Assembly (NCBI RefSeq): GCF_018780585.1
Contig: NZ_JADMJL010000016.1
Location: 62,001-126,000, forward strand
Direction: 5' to 3'
DNA length: 64,000 nucleotides
Source: Methyloversatilis discipulorum
Lineage (GTDB): Bacteria; Pseudomonadota; Gammaproteobacteria; Burkholderiales; Rhodocyclaceae
Part shown: positions 32,339 through 41,368 of the stretch, piece by piece
How the letters are laid out: each line of letters begins with the position of its first letter
Numbering within the stretch: the first letter of the stretch is position 1
Translations under genes and position numbers: made by a program
Notes under the pieces: model-generated
Told to the model about the DNA's origin: nothing
Databases searched by the model: none
What the model saw: only the letters and a program-made list of their open reading frames with translations

Positions 32339-33213
32339 TCCGCACACTCCAGCTCGTGCAGGAACAGCGTTACCGCCAGCAGATCGGCCGCGCCGCCCGG
32401 ACTGAGCCGACGCGATACGAAGGCCTCGTGCGTGGCCCGCGCCTGCGCGGCCCAGTCGTCAGCGAACACGCCGCCGGCTTCGATGAACGCGAGCGCCGCG
32501 CCCTGCGCGTAGTCGAGACCGATGCGGCCGCCACGCCACAGCAGGTTGCTGTCGTCCAGCCGCGCGATCAGCACGAACAGCGCCTGCACCGCCGCGCGGG
32601 TCTGGCGGTCGTCACCCGATGTGGCAAGCACTTCGCGCATCGCAGGCAGCGCAGCGCCGATCACGTCGGGAAAGCCGGCGGCCGCCTGTTCGCGTGCGCC
32701 GGTCGTGCCGTGGCGGCGGGCGACGCGCAGGCCGTGGCTGTCGGCCTGTGGCGTACCGTCGGCCGGCCGCGCGGCGAGGATGTCGGCGCCCCAGCAGCGG
32801 GCGACGGTGTGCGCGACGTGCCTGGTGTCGGTCGTTCCGCCCTGCGCAGCGACGTGCCCGGCGGCGGCGCACAGCAGGCCGAGGTTGAAGATGGCGCCGC
32901 GGTGGGTGTTGATGCCGCCGGTGGCGGCCAGCATCTGCGTCTCGGCGGCTTGCCCGAGCGACTGCAGCGTGGCGAAACCGGCGCCGTCGGCACCGGCGCG
33001 CGCGATGTCGCGGAAATAGTGGCGCAGCGCAAACAGGCTGCGGAAGAAGGTCGACATGTCCATGTCGTCGTGGCTGCCGTTGTCGACCGGGCTGACCAGG
33101 CCCGGCTTCGGCGCCAGCGCGACCTCGCGGTAGAGGCTGCGCACGGCGAGCCGGCCGATGCGCTCGCAGTCGACTGCGGCGCGTGCAGCGGTGATCCGTG
33201 CAGGTGCGTTCAT
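32335..33213 (-). CDS. mdcB: Triphosphoribosyl-dephospho-CoA synthase MdcB
   Basis: 292 residues. CitG/MdcB family: REVALAPKPGLVSPVDNGSHDDMD is the ATP-binding conserved region, followed by ATGGINTHRGAIFNLGLL and, near the C-terminus, LSPGGAADLLAVTLFLHELE. It makes 2'-(5''-triphosphoribosyl)-3'-dephospho-CoA, the precursor of the MdcC prosthetic group. The ATG overlaps the mdcG stop (ATGA). Confidence 0.95.
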   Translation of the reverse strand: MNAPARITAARAAVDCERIGRLAVRSLYREVALAPKPGLVSPVDNGSHDDMDMSTFFRSLFALRHYFRDIARAGADGAGFATLQSLGQAAETQMLAATGGINTHRGAIFNLGLLCAAAGHVAAQGGTTDTRHVAHTVARCWGADILAARPADGTPQADSHGLRVARRHGTTGAREQAAAGFPDVIGAALPAMREVLATSGDDRQTRAAVQALFVLIARLDDSNLLWRGGRIGLDYAQGAALAFIEAGGVFADDWAAQARATHEAFVSRRLSPGGAADLLAVTLFLHELECAE

Positions 33214-33869
33214 GCCGCGCGGCTCCGTGCCGGCCACAGCGCTGCGACGTCGATCAGCGCGATGCCGTCGTCCGATTTCGCCAGCACGCGACGCGGGCCG
33301 CTGCCATCGAACGCGGCCGCCAGTTCGCGCCAGGCCACCGCGTGCGCGCCGCAGCGGATCTCGCCGTCGAGGCGCAGCGCGCCGTCGGCGTCACGCAGAA
33401 GCTCGAGCAGCGAGGGCAGGGGCGCGGGGCCTTCGAGGTCGAACAGCAGATCGAGGTCGCTGTCGGCGCGCAGACAGGGCTCGCCGCTGAGCGACTGCCA
33501 CAGCAACGAACCGTAGACGCGCGGCGCGATGCCAAGCGCGGTGCAGCGCTCGGCGAACGCATGCAGCGACGGTCGGTGCGCGGCCGGCAGCGTGTCGACC
33601 AGCGTGTCGAGCGGTGGTGGCGGCGTGCTGCGTTCGACGTCGGTGCGCGCCGCGGTCAGCGATACGCGGCGGCGCTCGCCGGTGCCGGGCAGTGTGAGCC
33701 CGAGCCGCAGGCGGTCGGCGGACAGGCCGTCGCTGCGCGCGCTGACCAGCGGCCTGCCGGCCTTGCGCCAGGCTTCGACATCGGCGGCAGCGGCTGCGCT
33801 GCAGGCGGTGAGATCCACCACCGCACCGGCGCGCAGCCAGACCAGGTCGTGACGGCGCAGGCGGCGCAT
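33210..33869 (-). CDS. mdcG: Malonate decarboxylase holo-ACP synthase MdcG
   Basis: 219 residues, ATG 2 nt beyond the mdcE stop. It has a nucleotidyltransferase-like core: VYGSLLWQSLSG and RADSDLDLLFDL (the GS...DxD pattern, about 115-145). MdcG transfers the phosphoribosyl-dephospho-CoA group to a serine of MdcC. Upstream codons in this frame are a shadow of mdcE, so longer starts are rejected. Confidence 0.92.
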   Translation of the reverse strand: MRRLRRHDLVWLRAGAVVDLTACSAAAAADVEAWRKAGRPLVSARSDGLSADRLRLGLTLPGTGERRRVSLTAARTDVERSTPPPPLDTLVDTLPAAHRPSLHAFAERCTALGIAPRVYGSLLWQSLSGEPCLRADSDLDLLFDLEGPAPLPSLLELLRDADGALRLDGEIRCGAHAVAWRELAAAFDGSGPRRVLAKSDDGIALIDVAALWPARSRAA

Positions 33870-33871
33870 GG

Positions 33872-34594
33872 TCAGGCGCCGAGCGGGACGCCGGCGACGC
33901 GCTCGGCCACCGGTTGCGCCAGCGTGCGGCCGCCGCGTTCGCGTCCGAGTGCGGCGCGACGGTCCTCGCCGCCCGCTTCGGCGATGGCCTGCTGCAGCGC
34001 CTGCGGCCAGTCTTCGGCGTCGGACCACAGCGCGTGGATGGCGCCCATGCGTGCGTAGTTGCTCGCACCGGGCGCGAACACCGGCGAACTCTGCGCCAGC
34101 GCTTCCAGCCGCTCCGGCGCGATCTTGGTCACGCGCGCCATCGCGCGCAGATCCATCACCTTCACCTGGGCGTCGGGCAGTGCGCAGATGCGATCGGCCA
34201 GCAGGCCGAAGGCGAGGAAGCCGCCGCTGACCGCTTCGCCGTGGATCAGCGTCACCAGCCGGTGTCCGCTGCGGCGGGCGAGGTCGACGCAGCGCGCCAT
34301 GTGGGCGAAATAGCCGTTCAGACCCAGCAATTCCTCATGGCGCGACAGCGCCTGACCCTGGGTCGAGGCGATGAACACGATGGGGCGCGGATCGCCGCCC
34401 GCCTGGTCGGTGCGCACTGCGTCGAGCACCGCCTGCGACAGCTTCAGTGCCATGTCGGTGGTGAGGGCGGCACGGTCGCGGGTGCCGATCACGTGCACGC
34501 GGCCGGTGGCCGATACGGCGTGGCCGGCGAGGTTGTGGCCGTCGAAGGCGACCGTGTGGCCGGCCGGAAACAGGCGGTCGAGCAGGGCGTTCAT
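33872..34594 (-). CDS. mdcE: Malonate decarboxylase gamma subunit MdcE
   Basis: 240 residues, ATG overlapping the mdcD stop (ATGA). Crotonase-like carboxyltransferase half: IVFIASTQGQALSRHEELLGLN, LVTLIHGEAVSGGFLAFGL and VMDLRAMARVTKIAPERLE. With MdcD it forms the carboxyltransferase/decarboxylase that removes CO2 from malonyl-S-ACP to give acetyl-S-ACP. Confidence 0.95.
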   Translation of the reverse strand: MNALLDRLFPAGHTVAFDGHNLAGHAVSATGRVHVIGTRDRAALTTDMALKLSQAVLDAVRTDQAGGDPRPIVFIASTQGQALSRHEELLGLNGYFAHMARCVDLARRSGHRLVTLIHGEAVSGGFLAFGLLADRICALPDAQVKVMDLRAMARVTKIAPERLEALAQSSPVFAPGASNYARMGAIHALWSDAEDWPQALQQAIAEAGGEDRRAALGRERGGRTLAQPVAERVAGVPLGA

Positions 34595-35496
34595 GCGGCC
34601 TCCGTCGGCGAAAGAGGTGCGAGCAGGCGGTTGAAATCGGCCGCGTCCAGCATCGGGATGACGGCGGGGTCGGGCAGGCCGAGCGCGCGCCAGATATCCA
34701 GTCCGTCGCGCGCGTCGGCGTGGCGTGCGGCGCGCTGCGTCAGCGCCTGCTGGTCGGCGGCGAGTGCGGCGAGGTCGCGCGCAGGGACTGGCCTTGCCAG
34801 CAAGGTGCGTGCGGCATCGCGGAAGGCGGCGACGTCGTCGTCCACCAGCAGTGCGGCGTCGCCGAGGCTGCGCCGGAGCTTGCCGCCGGTCACCCGCCAC
34901 ACCAGTGCGCGGTCCTTCGAATCGAATTCGTCCACGCCCTTCACCGTCTCGATCACTTCCGGGCCGGACAGGCCGAGCCGGCCTTCTTCCGACATGACCA
35001 GTGCGTCGCACAGCCGGGCGACGATGCCCATGCCGCCGAAGGCACCGCACGATCCGCCGATCAGGCCGTACACCGGGATGCCTTCGGCGCGTGCGGCGAG
35101 CAGTGCGCGCATCAGTTCGGAGATCGCGATCAGGCCGGCATTGGCTTCGTGCAGCCGCACGCCGCCGGAGTCGATGGCGAGCAGCACCGCCGCCGGCCGT
35201 GTGCGACGCGCACGCTCGAACAGACCGCGCAGCTTGGCGCCGTGGATTTCGCCGACGGCACCGCCATTGAATTCGCCCTGCTGGGCGCCGACCAGTACCG
35301 GGCGGCCGTCGAGCGTCGCTTCGCCGACGACGACACCGTCGTCGAAGGCGACCGGCAGGTCGAGCACCGCCAGATGCGGGCTGGTGAGCCGTTCGTGCGG
35401 ACCGCACAGTTCGCGGAAGCTGCCGGCGTCAACCAGGCCAGCGATGCGGGCGCGGGCATCCGCTTCGAACCAGGAGTGTCTGTGCAGGCGGCTCAT
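34591..35496 (-). CDS. mdcD: Malonate decarboxylase beta subunit MdcD
   Basis: 301 residues, ATG overlapping the mdcC stop (ATGA). Carboxyltransferase domain with QGEFNGGAVGEIHGAKL, LLAIDSGGVRLHEANAGL and GSCGAFGGMGIVARLCD. Partner of MdcE in malonyl-S-ACP decarboxylation. Unlike Na+-linked (MadB-type) systems, no membrane decarboxylase is present, so the enzyme is the soluble, biotin-independent type. Confidence 0.95.
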   Translation of the reverse strand: MSRLHRHSWFEADARARIAGLVDAGSFRELCGPHERLTSPHLAVLDLPVAFDDGVVVGEATLDGRPVLVGAQQGEFNGGAVGEIHGAKLRGLFERARRTRPAAVLLAIDSGGVRLHEANAGLIAISELMRALLAARAEGIPVYGLIGGSCGAFGGMGIVARLCDALVMSEEGRLGLSGPEVIETVKGVDEFDSKDRALVWRVTGGKLRRSLGDAALLVDDDVAAFRDAARTLLARPVPARDLAALAADQQALTQRAARHADARDGLDIWRALGLPDPAVIPMLDAADFNRLLAPLSPTEAA

Positions 35497-35807
35497 GCGC
35501 GGTCCTCCAGCGCTTCCAACGCCTGGTCGAGGCGCAGGCTCACTACGGCCGGCGTGGCGCCGGCGTCGTTGATCGCGAGGGCGAGGCCGCCGGCGGCGTG
35601 GCGGGCGACCGCGTCGGCGAGCACCGCTTCCCAGGTGTCGCGGAAGCCGTGTGCCGAAGTGTTCACTTCGATGTCGCAGCGGTCGGCCATGCTGCCGCGG
35701 TCGACCAGGATTTCGAGGTTGCCGGAGGACACGACGCCGCACAGCGCGGCGGCCGCGTCGGCGCGCGCGCAGGGCGTGCTCGGCAGCGAGAGGGTGAAGC
35801 GTTCCAT
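35493..35807 (-). CDS. mdcC: Malonate decarboxylase acyl carrier protein MdcC
   Basis: 104 residues. GVVSSGNLEIL aligns with the prosthetic-group site of the Klebsiella delta subunit, so S28 is the likely attachment point of the 2'-(5''-phosphoribosyl)-3'-dephospho-CoA arm. The ATG follows the mdcA stop after 13 nt. It carries the acetyl/malonyl group between MdcA and MdcD/E. Confidence 0.95.
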   Translation of the reverse strand: MERFTLSLPSTPCARADAAAALCGVVSSGNLEILVDRGSMADRCDIEVNTSAHGFRDTWEAVLADAVARHAAGGLALAINDAGATPAVVSLRLDQALEALEDRA

Positions 35808-35820
35808 GTCGGGTCTCCGT

Positions 35821-37464
35821 TCACCAGTTGCGGAAGCGGCGCGGCGGGTCGTACAGGCCGCCGGAGGCGCGCACCAGGTCCTTGATGCTGCGCGCGGCGA
35901 GCAGATCGCGCGTGGCGCCGCGCTTGTCGATGCCGATGTCTTCCGGGCGGCGGATCACGCCGCGGTCGCGCAGGTTCTCGACCATTCGCGCATCGCGCGC
36001 GCGGCCCACCGGCGTGTAGCCGGCCACCCCGCGTATCGCCTGTTCGCGTTCGGCGGCGCTGCGGCACAGCAGCAGGTTGGCGATGCCTTCTTCGGTCACG
36101 ATGTGGGTCACGTCGTCGCCGTGGATCATGATGGGCGGCAGGTCCATGCCCATGTCCTCCATCAGCTGCCAGGCGTCGAGCCTGTCGACGAAGGCCGGCG
36201 CCATGTGTTCGCGGAAGGTTTCCACCGTCTGCACCACCAGCTTCTGGCCGCGCGTAGCGATGGCGTCGCCTGCGCGCTCGCGGCCGGCGCGCAGCCAGGC
36301 CGGACTGGCATGGCGCCGCCCGCGCGCGTCCGAGCCCATGTTCGGCGCACCGCCGAAGCCGGCGATGCGCCCCAGCGTGGCGGTCGAACTGTTGCCGGCA
36401 AGATCGATCTGCAGCGTCGAGCCGATGAACATGTCGCAGGCGTACAGGCCGGCGGTCTGGCAGAAGGCGCGGTTGGACCGCATGCTGCCGTCACGGCCAG
36501 TGAAGAACACGTCGGAGCGGGCGGCGACGTAGTTCTCCATGCCGACTTCGGAGCCGAAGCTGTGCACCGATTCGACGAAGCCCGCCTCGATCGCCGGGAT
36601 CAGCGTCGGGTGCGGGTTCAGTGCCCAGTGGCTGCAGATCTTGCCGCGCAGGCCCAGCGATTCGGCATAGGTGGGCAGCAGCAGTTCGATCGCCGCTGTG
36701 TCGAAGCCGATGCCGTGGTTCAGGCGCTGTACCCCGTACTCGGCGTAGATGCCCTTGATCGCCATCATCGCCATCAGCACCTGGATTTCGGTGATCTGCG
36801 CCGGGTCGCGGGTGAACAGCGGTTCGATGTAGTTGGGGCGGGGGGCGACGACGAAGGCGTCGGTCCAGTCGGCCGGGATGTCGACGCGGGGCAGGCGCTC
36901 GAGCCTCTCGTTGACCTGGGCGATGACGATGCCGTGGCGGAAGGCGGTCGCCTCGACGATGGCCGGCGTGTCCTCGGTGTTCGGGCCGAGGTAGAGGTTG
37001 CCGTCGGCGTCCGCCGCCTGCGCGGCGATCAGGCACACGTCGGGCGTCAGATCGACGAAGTAGCGGCCGAACAGTTCGAGGTAGGTGTGGATGGCGCCGA
37101 TGGCGATGCGCCGTTCCTCGACCAGTCGCGCCAGCCGGTTCGCCTGCGGGCCGGAGAAGGAGAAGTCGAGCCGGTTCGCGATGCCGCGCTCGAACACGTC
37201 GATGTGCGCCGGCAGCGCCAGCACCGACTGCACCATGTGCAGATCGTGCAGGCGCTCGGGCGAGCAGTCGGCCAGCGATTCGGCGAGGAAGTCGGCCTGC
37301 TTCTGGTTGTTGCCTTCGAGGCAGACGCGGTCGCCCGGCTCGATCGCCGCTTCCAGCGCGGCGATGATGTCGGCCGCGGCGATTTCGCGGCCGCGGGTCA
37401 GCGGCGCCAGCCGTTCGAGCCGGCGCGCCCGGCGCGCCGCACGTTGATTCCAGGGCGCGCCCAT
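35821..37464 (-). CDS. mdcA: Malonate decarboxylase alpha subunit (acetyl-S-ACP:malonate ACP transferase) MdcA
   Basis: 547 residues, normal length. CoA-transferase fold: VCLEGNNQKQADFLAESL near the N-terminus, VCLIAAQAADADGNLYLGPN and NLLLCRSAAEREQAIRGVAG near the C-terminus. It swaps acetyl on MdcC for malonate, releasing acetate. The ATG lies 2 nt past the dctM stop, so transporter and enzyme are one transcript. Confidence 0.96.
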   Translation of the reverse strand: MGAPWNQRAARRARRLERLAPLTRGREIAAADIIAALEAAIEPGDRVCLEGNNQKQADFLAESLADCSPERLHDLHMVQSVLALPAHIDVFERGIANRLDFSFSGPQANRLARLVEERRIAIGAIHTYLELFGRYFVDLTPDVCLIAAQAADADGNLYLGPNTEDTPAIVEATAFRHGIVIAQVNERLERLPRVDIPADWTDAFVVAPRPNYIEPLFTRDPAQITEIQVLMAMMAIKGIYAEYGVQRLNHGIGFDTAAIELLLPTYAESLGLRGKICSHWALNPHPTLIPAIEAGFVESVHSFGSEVGMENYVAARSDVFFTGRDGSMRSNRAFCQTAGLYACDMFIGSTLQIDLAGNSSTATLGRIAGFGGAPNMGSDARGRRHASPAWLRAGRERAGDAIATRGQKLVVQTVETFREHMAPAFVDRLDAWQLMEDMGMDLPPIMIHGDDVTHIVTEEGIANLLLCRSAAEREQAIRGVAGYTPVGRARDARMVENLRDRGVIRRPEDIGIDKRGATRDLLAARSIKDLVRASGGLYDPPRRFRNW

Positions 37465-37466
37465 AC

Positions 37467-38816
37467 TCAGCTCCCCTGGTAGTGGTCGGGCAGCCACATC
37501 GCGATGCCCGGCATCAGGCACAGCAGCAGTACCGCCAGCAGCATGAGCCAGATGAAGGGCAGCACGCCCTTCATGATGGCCTTGAGCGGAATGTCGGGTG
37601 CGATGCCGTTGATGACGAACAGATTCAGGCCAACCGGCGGCGTGACCAGACCGGCTTCCAGCATGATGGTCATGATGACGCCGAACCAGATCAGGTCGAA
37701 GCCGTGCGTGTTCAGCGCCGGCAGGATGATGGGCGTCACCATCAGGATGATGGCCACCGGCGGCAGGAAGAAGCCGAGCACCAGCAGCAGCACGCACACC
37801 GCGAGGAAGAAGCCCCACTTGCCGATCGGCAGCGTCACCAGCCATTGCGCCGCTTCCTGCGTGATGTTGAGGTTGCTCATCACCCAGGTGTAGAGGAAGG
37901 ACATGCCGATGATCATCATGATCATGCAGCTTTCCTTCACCGTGCCGTTCAGGATGACCTTGAGGTCGGCCCAGCGGTAGCACTTGTAGATGGTCATCAC
38001 CATCAGCAGCGAGAAGAAGGCGCCGATGCCGGCCACTTCCGACGGCGTCGCCCAGCCGCCGTACAGCGCGATCATGACGATGGCGATGACGGCGAGGAAG
38101 GGCGCGAAGCGCGGCAGCGATTCCAGACGTTCCGCCCAGCTGTAATGCTCCTCCTGCAGCAGCGCGTGCGAACCGTCGCCACCGGCGTCGGCCGACGCGC
38201 GCGCCTGCGCCTTTTCCTTCTTGTAGCGCCACATGACGTAGAGCGCGAACAGCAGCGTCAGCAGCAGCCCCGGACCGACACCGGCCATGAACAGCTTGCC
38301 GATCGACTGTTCAGTGGCCAGGCCGTAGAGGATGAGCGTCAGGCTGGGCGGGATCAGGATGCCCAGCGTGCCGCCGGCGGCGATCAGGCCGGTGGACAGG
38401 CCATCGGAGTAGCCGCGGCTGCGCATCTGCGGAATGCCCGAGCTGCCGATGGCCGAGCAGGTGGCCGGGCTGGAGCCGCACATTGCCGAGAAAACCGAAC
38501 AGGCCAGGGTGTTGGCGACACCGAGGCCGCCCGGCACGCGGTAGAGCCAGCGATTCAGCGAAGCGTAGAGGTCTTCGCCGGCGCGCGACTTGCCGATCGC
38601 CGCGCCCATCAGCACGAACAGCGGGATGGTGAGCAGCGTGAAGTTGTCGAGTTCGGCGTAGATGGTTTCGGTCACCAGTGCCAGCGACGACAGCGGCATG
38701 AAGAACAGCATGAACAGCAGGGCCACGCCACCGAGCGCGAAGGCGATCGGCATGCCCGAGAACAGGCCGACGAAGGTGGCGACGGCGAACAGCAGAGACA
38801 GTGTGAGCATGTCCAT
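37467..38816 (-). CDS. TRAP transporter large membrane subunit (DctM type)
   Basis: 449 residues with about 12-13 membrane segments and the DctM motifs MPIAFALGGVALLFML, CGSSPATCSAIGSSGIPQM and AGGTLGILIPPSLTLILYGL. It is the Na+- or H+-driven channel of the tripartite ATP-independent periplasmic system. By operon context the cargo is malonate (compare MatM of Rhizobia). A second in-frame ATG two codons in is a possible start. Confidence 0.92.
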   Translation of the reverse strand: MDMLTLSLLFAVATFVGLFSGMPIAFALGGVALLFMLFFMPLSSLALVTETIYAELDNFTLLTIPLFVLMGAAIGKSRAGEDLYASLNRWLYRVPGGLGVANTLACSVFSAMCGSSPATCSAIGSSGIPQMRSRGYSDGLSTGLIAAGGTLGILIPPSLTLILYGLATEQSIGKLFMAGVGPGLLLTLLFALYVMWRYKKEKAQARASADAGGDGSHALLQEEHYSWAERLESLPRFAPFLAVIAIVMIALYGGWATPSEVAGIGAFFSLLMVMTIYKCYRWADLKVILNGTVKESCMIMMIIGMSFLYTWVMSNLNITQEAAQWLVTLPIGKWGFFLAVCVLLLVLGFFLPPVAIILMVTPIILPALNTHGFDLIWFGVIMTIMLEAGLVTPPVGLNLFVINGIAPDIPLKAIMKGVLPFIWLMLLAVLLLCLMPGIAMWLPDHYQGS

Positions 38817-38817
38817 G

Positions 38818-39300
38818 TCAGGCCTCCTTGCGGCGCAGTGTCTGCAGCGCCAGTTCGAGTGTCAGCGTGGTCATGCCGAGCGCGACGAAGAGATACGGAA
38901 TCCACAGTTTCGGGCCCCACAGCGAGGAGCTGGTCTTGCCGTCGGCCCAGGCTTCATGGAAGAACTCCCAGGCGTTGAAGGCAACGAAGCCGCAGAAGGC
39001 GAAGGTGAGTACGTCGGCCAGCTTCTGCCGCAGCCGGTTGATGCCGGCGGGCAGCATGGTGTCGAGCAGGTCGATCGCCACGTGGCCGCGTTCGGCCTGG
39101 GTGTGGGCCGCACTCATGAAGGTGGAAATGATGAGCAGCATGACGCACAGCTCGATTTCCCAGTCGGTGGGCCACTTGAGCCAGTAGCGCACCGCGACCT
39201 GCCACACCAGGATGCCGGCCGCCACGATGATGACGACGCCCGACAGATAGGCGGCAAGCCGGTTGAACCGGCGCAGCGCGCCGGCAATCAGCGAGAACAT
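38818..39300 (-). CDS. TRAP transporter small membrane subunit (DctQ type)
   Basis: 160 residues, four membrane segments; VVIIVAAGILVWQVAVRYWLKWPTDW and MSAAHTQAERGHVAIDLL are typical of DctQ. It links the large membrane subunit to the binding protein. The stop is 1 nt before the dctM start. Candidate name matQ by function (inference). Confidence 0.92.
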   Translation of the reverse strand: MFSLIAGALRRFNRLAAYLSGVVIIVAAGILVWQVAVRYWLKWPTDWEIELCVMLLIISTFMSAAHTQAERGHVAIDLLDTMLPAGINRLRQKLADVLTFAFCGFVAFNAWEFFHEAWADGKTSSSLWGPKLWIPYLFVALGMTTLTLELALQTLRRKEA

Positions 39301-39327
39301 GATGGAACCCTCCCCAGGCCGGTCGCG

Positions 39328-40368
39328 TTACTTGACCGAAGTGGCCATGTCCATCCAGGCCTTGCCGTCCTTCACTTTCTCGGCAAAGTCCTTCCACGCG
39401 GTCTTCTGGGCGAGCGCGCGCCACTGGTTGAACGCGGCCTCGTCCATGTCCACCACCTTGATGCCGGCCTTGGCGAACACTTCGGCGGCGCGCTCGTCGT
39501 CCTTCTTCGCCTCTTCCATCGCGAACTTCTCCAGGCTCAGGCCGACCTCGACCAGCACCTTCTGCTGTTCGGGCGTGAGCTTGTTGAAGGTGTTCATCGA
39601 AATGAGCAGCGGTTCGAACATGTACCAGAAGCTGTGATCGCGACCGGTGGTGAAGGACTTCGACGTTTCGTACAGGCGGAAGCTGATGTGCGAGGTGGAG
39701 GAGGTCAGTGCGGCGTCGAGCACCTTTGACTGCATGCCACTGTAGATCTCGTTCGACGGCACGTTGGTGATGGCGGCGCCGGCTTCCTTCAGCATCACGT
39801 CCATTTCGCGGCTGCCGCCACGGAACTTGCTGCCCTTCACGTCGGCCGGGGCGACCATGGGCTGTCCGGCCGAGGCGATGCCGCCGGCTTGCCACACCCA
39901 GGTCAGGATCTTCATGCCCTTTTCTTCCAGATGCTTTTCGAGCCGCTGGCCGATGGGCGAGGTACGCCAGCGCAGGCCCTGCTCGTAGGAGGTGATCAGC
40001 GCCGGCATCAGCGTCAGATTCACTTCCGGCACCTCGCCGCCGCCGTAGGCCAGCGGAAGGACCGACATGTCCAGCACACCCTTGCGCAGCGCGCCGAACT
40101 GGGTGTTGGTCTTCATCAGCGAATTGCCGGGATAGACGGTGATCTTGACCTGACCCTGGGTGCGCTTCTCGACTTCGGCGGCAAACTGCTTGGCGAGGCG
40201 GTCGCGGAAGTCACCGTCGGGTGTGGTGGCGGCAGGGAACTGGTGCGAAAGCTTCAGGGTGGTCTGGGCAAACGCCGGCTGGGCGGCGCCCAGGCCGAGG
40301 GCCAGCAGGGATGCGGAAAGGGTGGTCGCGACAAAGCCGCGCAGGACGGAACGGCGCTGGGATTTCAT
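39328..40368 (-). CDS. TRAP transporter substrate-binding protein (DctP type), probable malonate binder
   Basis: 346 residues. Signal peptide with a twin Arg (SQRRSVLRGF) and cleavage near QPAFA-QTT (A34). DctP fold: LKLSHQFPAATTPDGDFRDRL, VYPGNSLMKTNTQFGALRKG, GSREMDVMLKEAGAAITNVP. The last contains the conserved R that pairs with a ligand carboxylate. ATG preceded by GGAGGAGACTTGC. First gene of the transporter-mdc operon. Confidence 0.93.
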   Translation of the reverse strand: MKSQRRSVLRGFVATTLSASLLALGLGAAQPAFAQTTLKLSHQFPAATTPDGDFRDRLAKQFAAEVEKRTQGQVKITVYPGNSLMKTNTQFGALRKGVLDMSVLPLAYGGGEVPEVNLTLMPALITSYEQGLRWRTSPIGQRLEKHLEEKGMKILTWVWQAGGIASAGQPMVAPADVKGSKFRGGSREMDVMLKEAGAAITNVPSNEIYSGMQSKVLDAALTSSTSHISFRLYETSKSFTTGRDHSFWYMFEPLLISMNTFNKLTPEQQKVLVEVGLSLEKFAMEEAKKDDERAAEVFAKAGIKVVDMDEAAFNQWRALAQKTAWKDFAEKVKDGKAWMDMATSVK

Positions 40369-40487
40369 GCAAGTCTCCTCCAGTCGATTGGATGCATGGT
40401 GGTGGTGCCGCGCCCCCTTGTTTTGTTCGGTGGGGGCTGATACGCGGCGAATACGTCAGATCAGTTCATGTATGTATAAAAGTCAAA

Positions 40488-40499
40488 CGTGTATACACG
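40488..40499. promoter_or_regulatory. Palindromic operator candidate CGTGTATACACG
   Basis: Perfect 12-bp palindrome in the 197-bp gap between the divergent mdc-transporter operon and the gntR gene. Its core TGTATACA equals the core of ATTGTATACAAT, the recalled MdcY operator of Acinetobacter. It sits where one site could control both directions. A TATACT element (40,534-40,539) 27 nt before the gntR start is a possible -10. Confidence 0.6.
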
Positions 40500-40565
40500 A
40501 TAGGATTCGGTGTATTCAGAGTCAAGCTTTGTCTATACTTTTTTGTAATGAGCAAGGAGCCCGAC

Positions 40566-41246
40566 ATGGATCACGCCCCGGCGCCACTGCGCCTGTCCGA
40601 ACAGCTGTGCGAAAAGATCGAGGAACAGATCGTCACGGGCGCGCTGCGCCCCGGCGCCCGGCTCGACGAGCAGGAGCTGGCGGCTGAATTCGGCGTGTCG
40701 CGCACGCCGATACGCGAGGCGCTGATCCAGCTGGCGTCGGCCGGTCTGGTCGATACGCGCCCGAGGCGGGGCGCGGTGGTGGCCGAGATCGAGCCACACC
40801 GCCTGTGCGAAATGTTCGACGTGATGGCCGAACTGGAAGCGATGTGCGCCCGGCTGGCGGCGCGCCGCATCACCGAGGACGAGATCGCGTCGCTGCGCGC
40901 GGCGCACCAGGCCTGCGAGGCCGCCCGCGACGCCGACAACCCGGACGCCTACTACTGGCTCAACGAACTGTTCCACCGGCAGATATATATGGCGAGCCAC
41001 AACGGCTTTCTCGCCGAACAGGCGATCAGCCTGCACCGCCGGCTGCGTCCCTACCGCCGGCTGCAGCTGCGCGTGCGCAACCGGATGAAGGTTTCCTACT
41101 CCGAACACCAGTCCATCGTCGATGCCATCGTCGCGGGTGAGGGTGATCTGGCGGCCGACCGCATCCGCGGCCACATCCAGGTGCAGGGCGAGCGCTTCAC
41201 CGATCTGGTGGCGTCGGTCAGGCAGCTGAGCGCGGCGGGCGCCTGA
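40566..41246 (+). CDS. GntR-family FCD-domain regulator of malonate genes (MdcY/MatR-like)
   Basis: 226 residues. A winged helix-turn-helix (about 8-77; EEQIVTGALRPGARLDEQELAAEFGVSRTPIREAL has the GntR signature, in two parts) precedes an FCD all-helical ligand domain with metal-ligand-type His (ELFHRQIYMASHN, SYSEHQSIV, RGHIQVQ). The ATG is chosen because AAGGAG lies 6 nt upstream; an ATG six codons earlier lacks one. It is divergent from the operon it probably represses in the absence of malonate or malonyl-CoA (inference). Confidence 0.9.
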   Translation: MDHAPAPLRLSEQLCEKIEEQIVTGALRPGARLDEQELAAEFGVSRTPIREALIQLASAGLVDTRPRRGAVVAEIEPHRLCEMFDVMAELEAMCARLAARRITEDEIASLRAAHQACEAARDADNPDAYYWLNELFHRQIYMASHNGFLAEQAISLHRRLRPYRRLQLRVRNRMKVSYSEHQSIVDAIVAGEGDLAADRIRGHIQVQGERFTDLVASVRQLSAAGA

Positions 41247-41302
41247 CGCACAGCTGCGGTGCCGCCTTGTACAAGGCCACGCCGCACGCCATAATCCGCG
41301 GC

Positions 41303-41368
41303 ATGCGCCCGACGATCATCATTCCCGCCCCGTATTCCGGCCTGCGCTGGCGCAAGCCTGCCGCCTGA
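41303..41368 (+). other. Possible trp leader peptide ORF (21 codons)
   Basis: ATG...TGA starting MRPTIIIPAPYSGLRWRKPAA with one Trp (codon 16), upstream of trpG by 139 bp. A small hairpin GCACGC-CCT-GCGTGC follows (41,381-41,395). One Trp is weak evidence for attenuation, and the ORF has no clear ribosome site. Confidence 0.2.

Noticed and set aside
34720-37482. 920-codon plus-strand frame
   Set aside because: Antisense to mdcD, mdcC and mdcA; those genes have conserved motifs and tight operon spacing.
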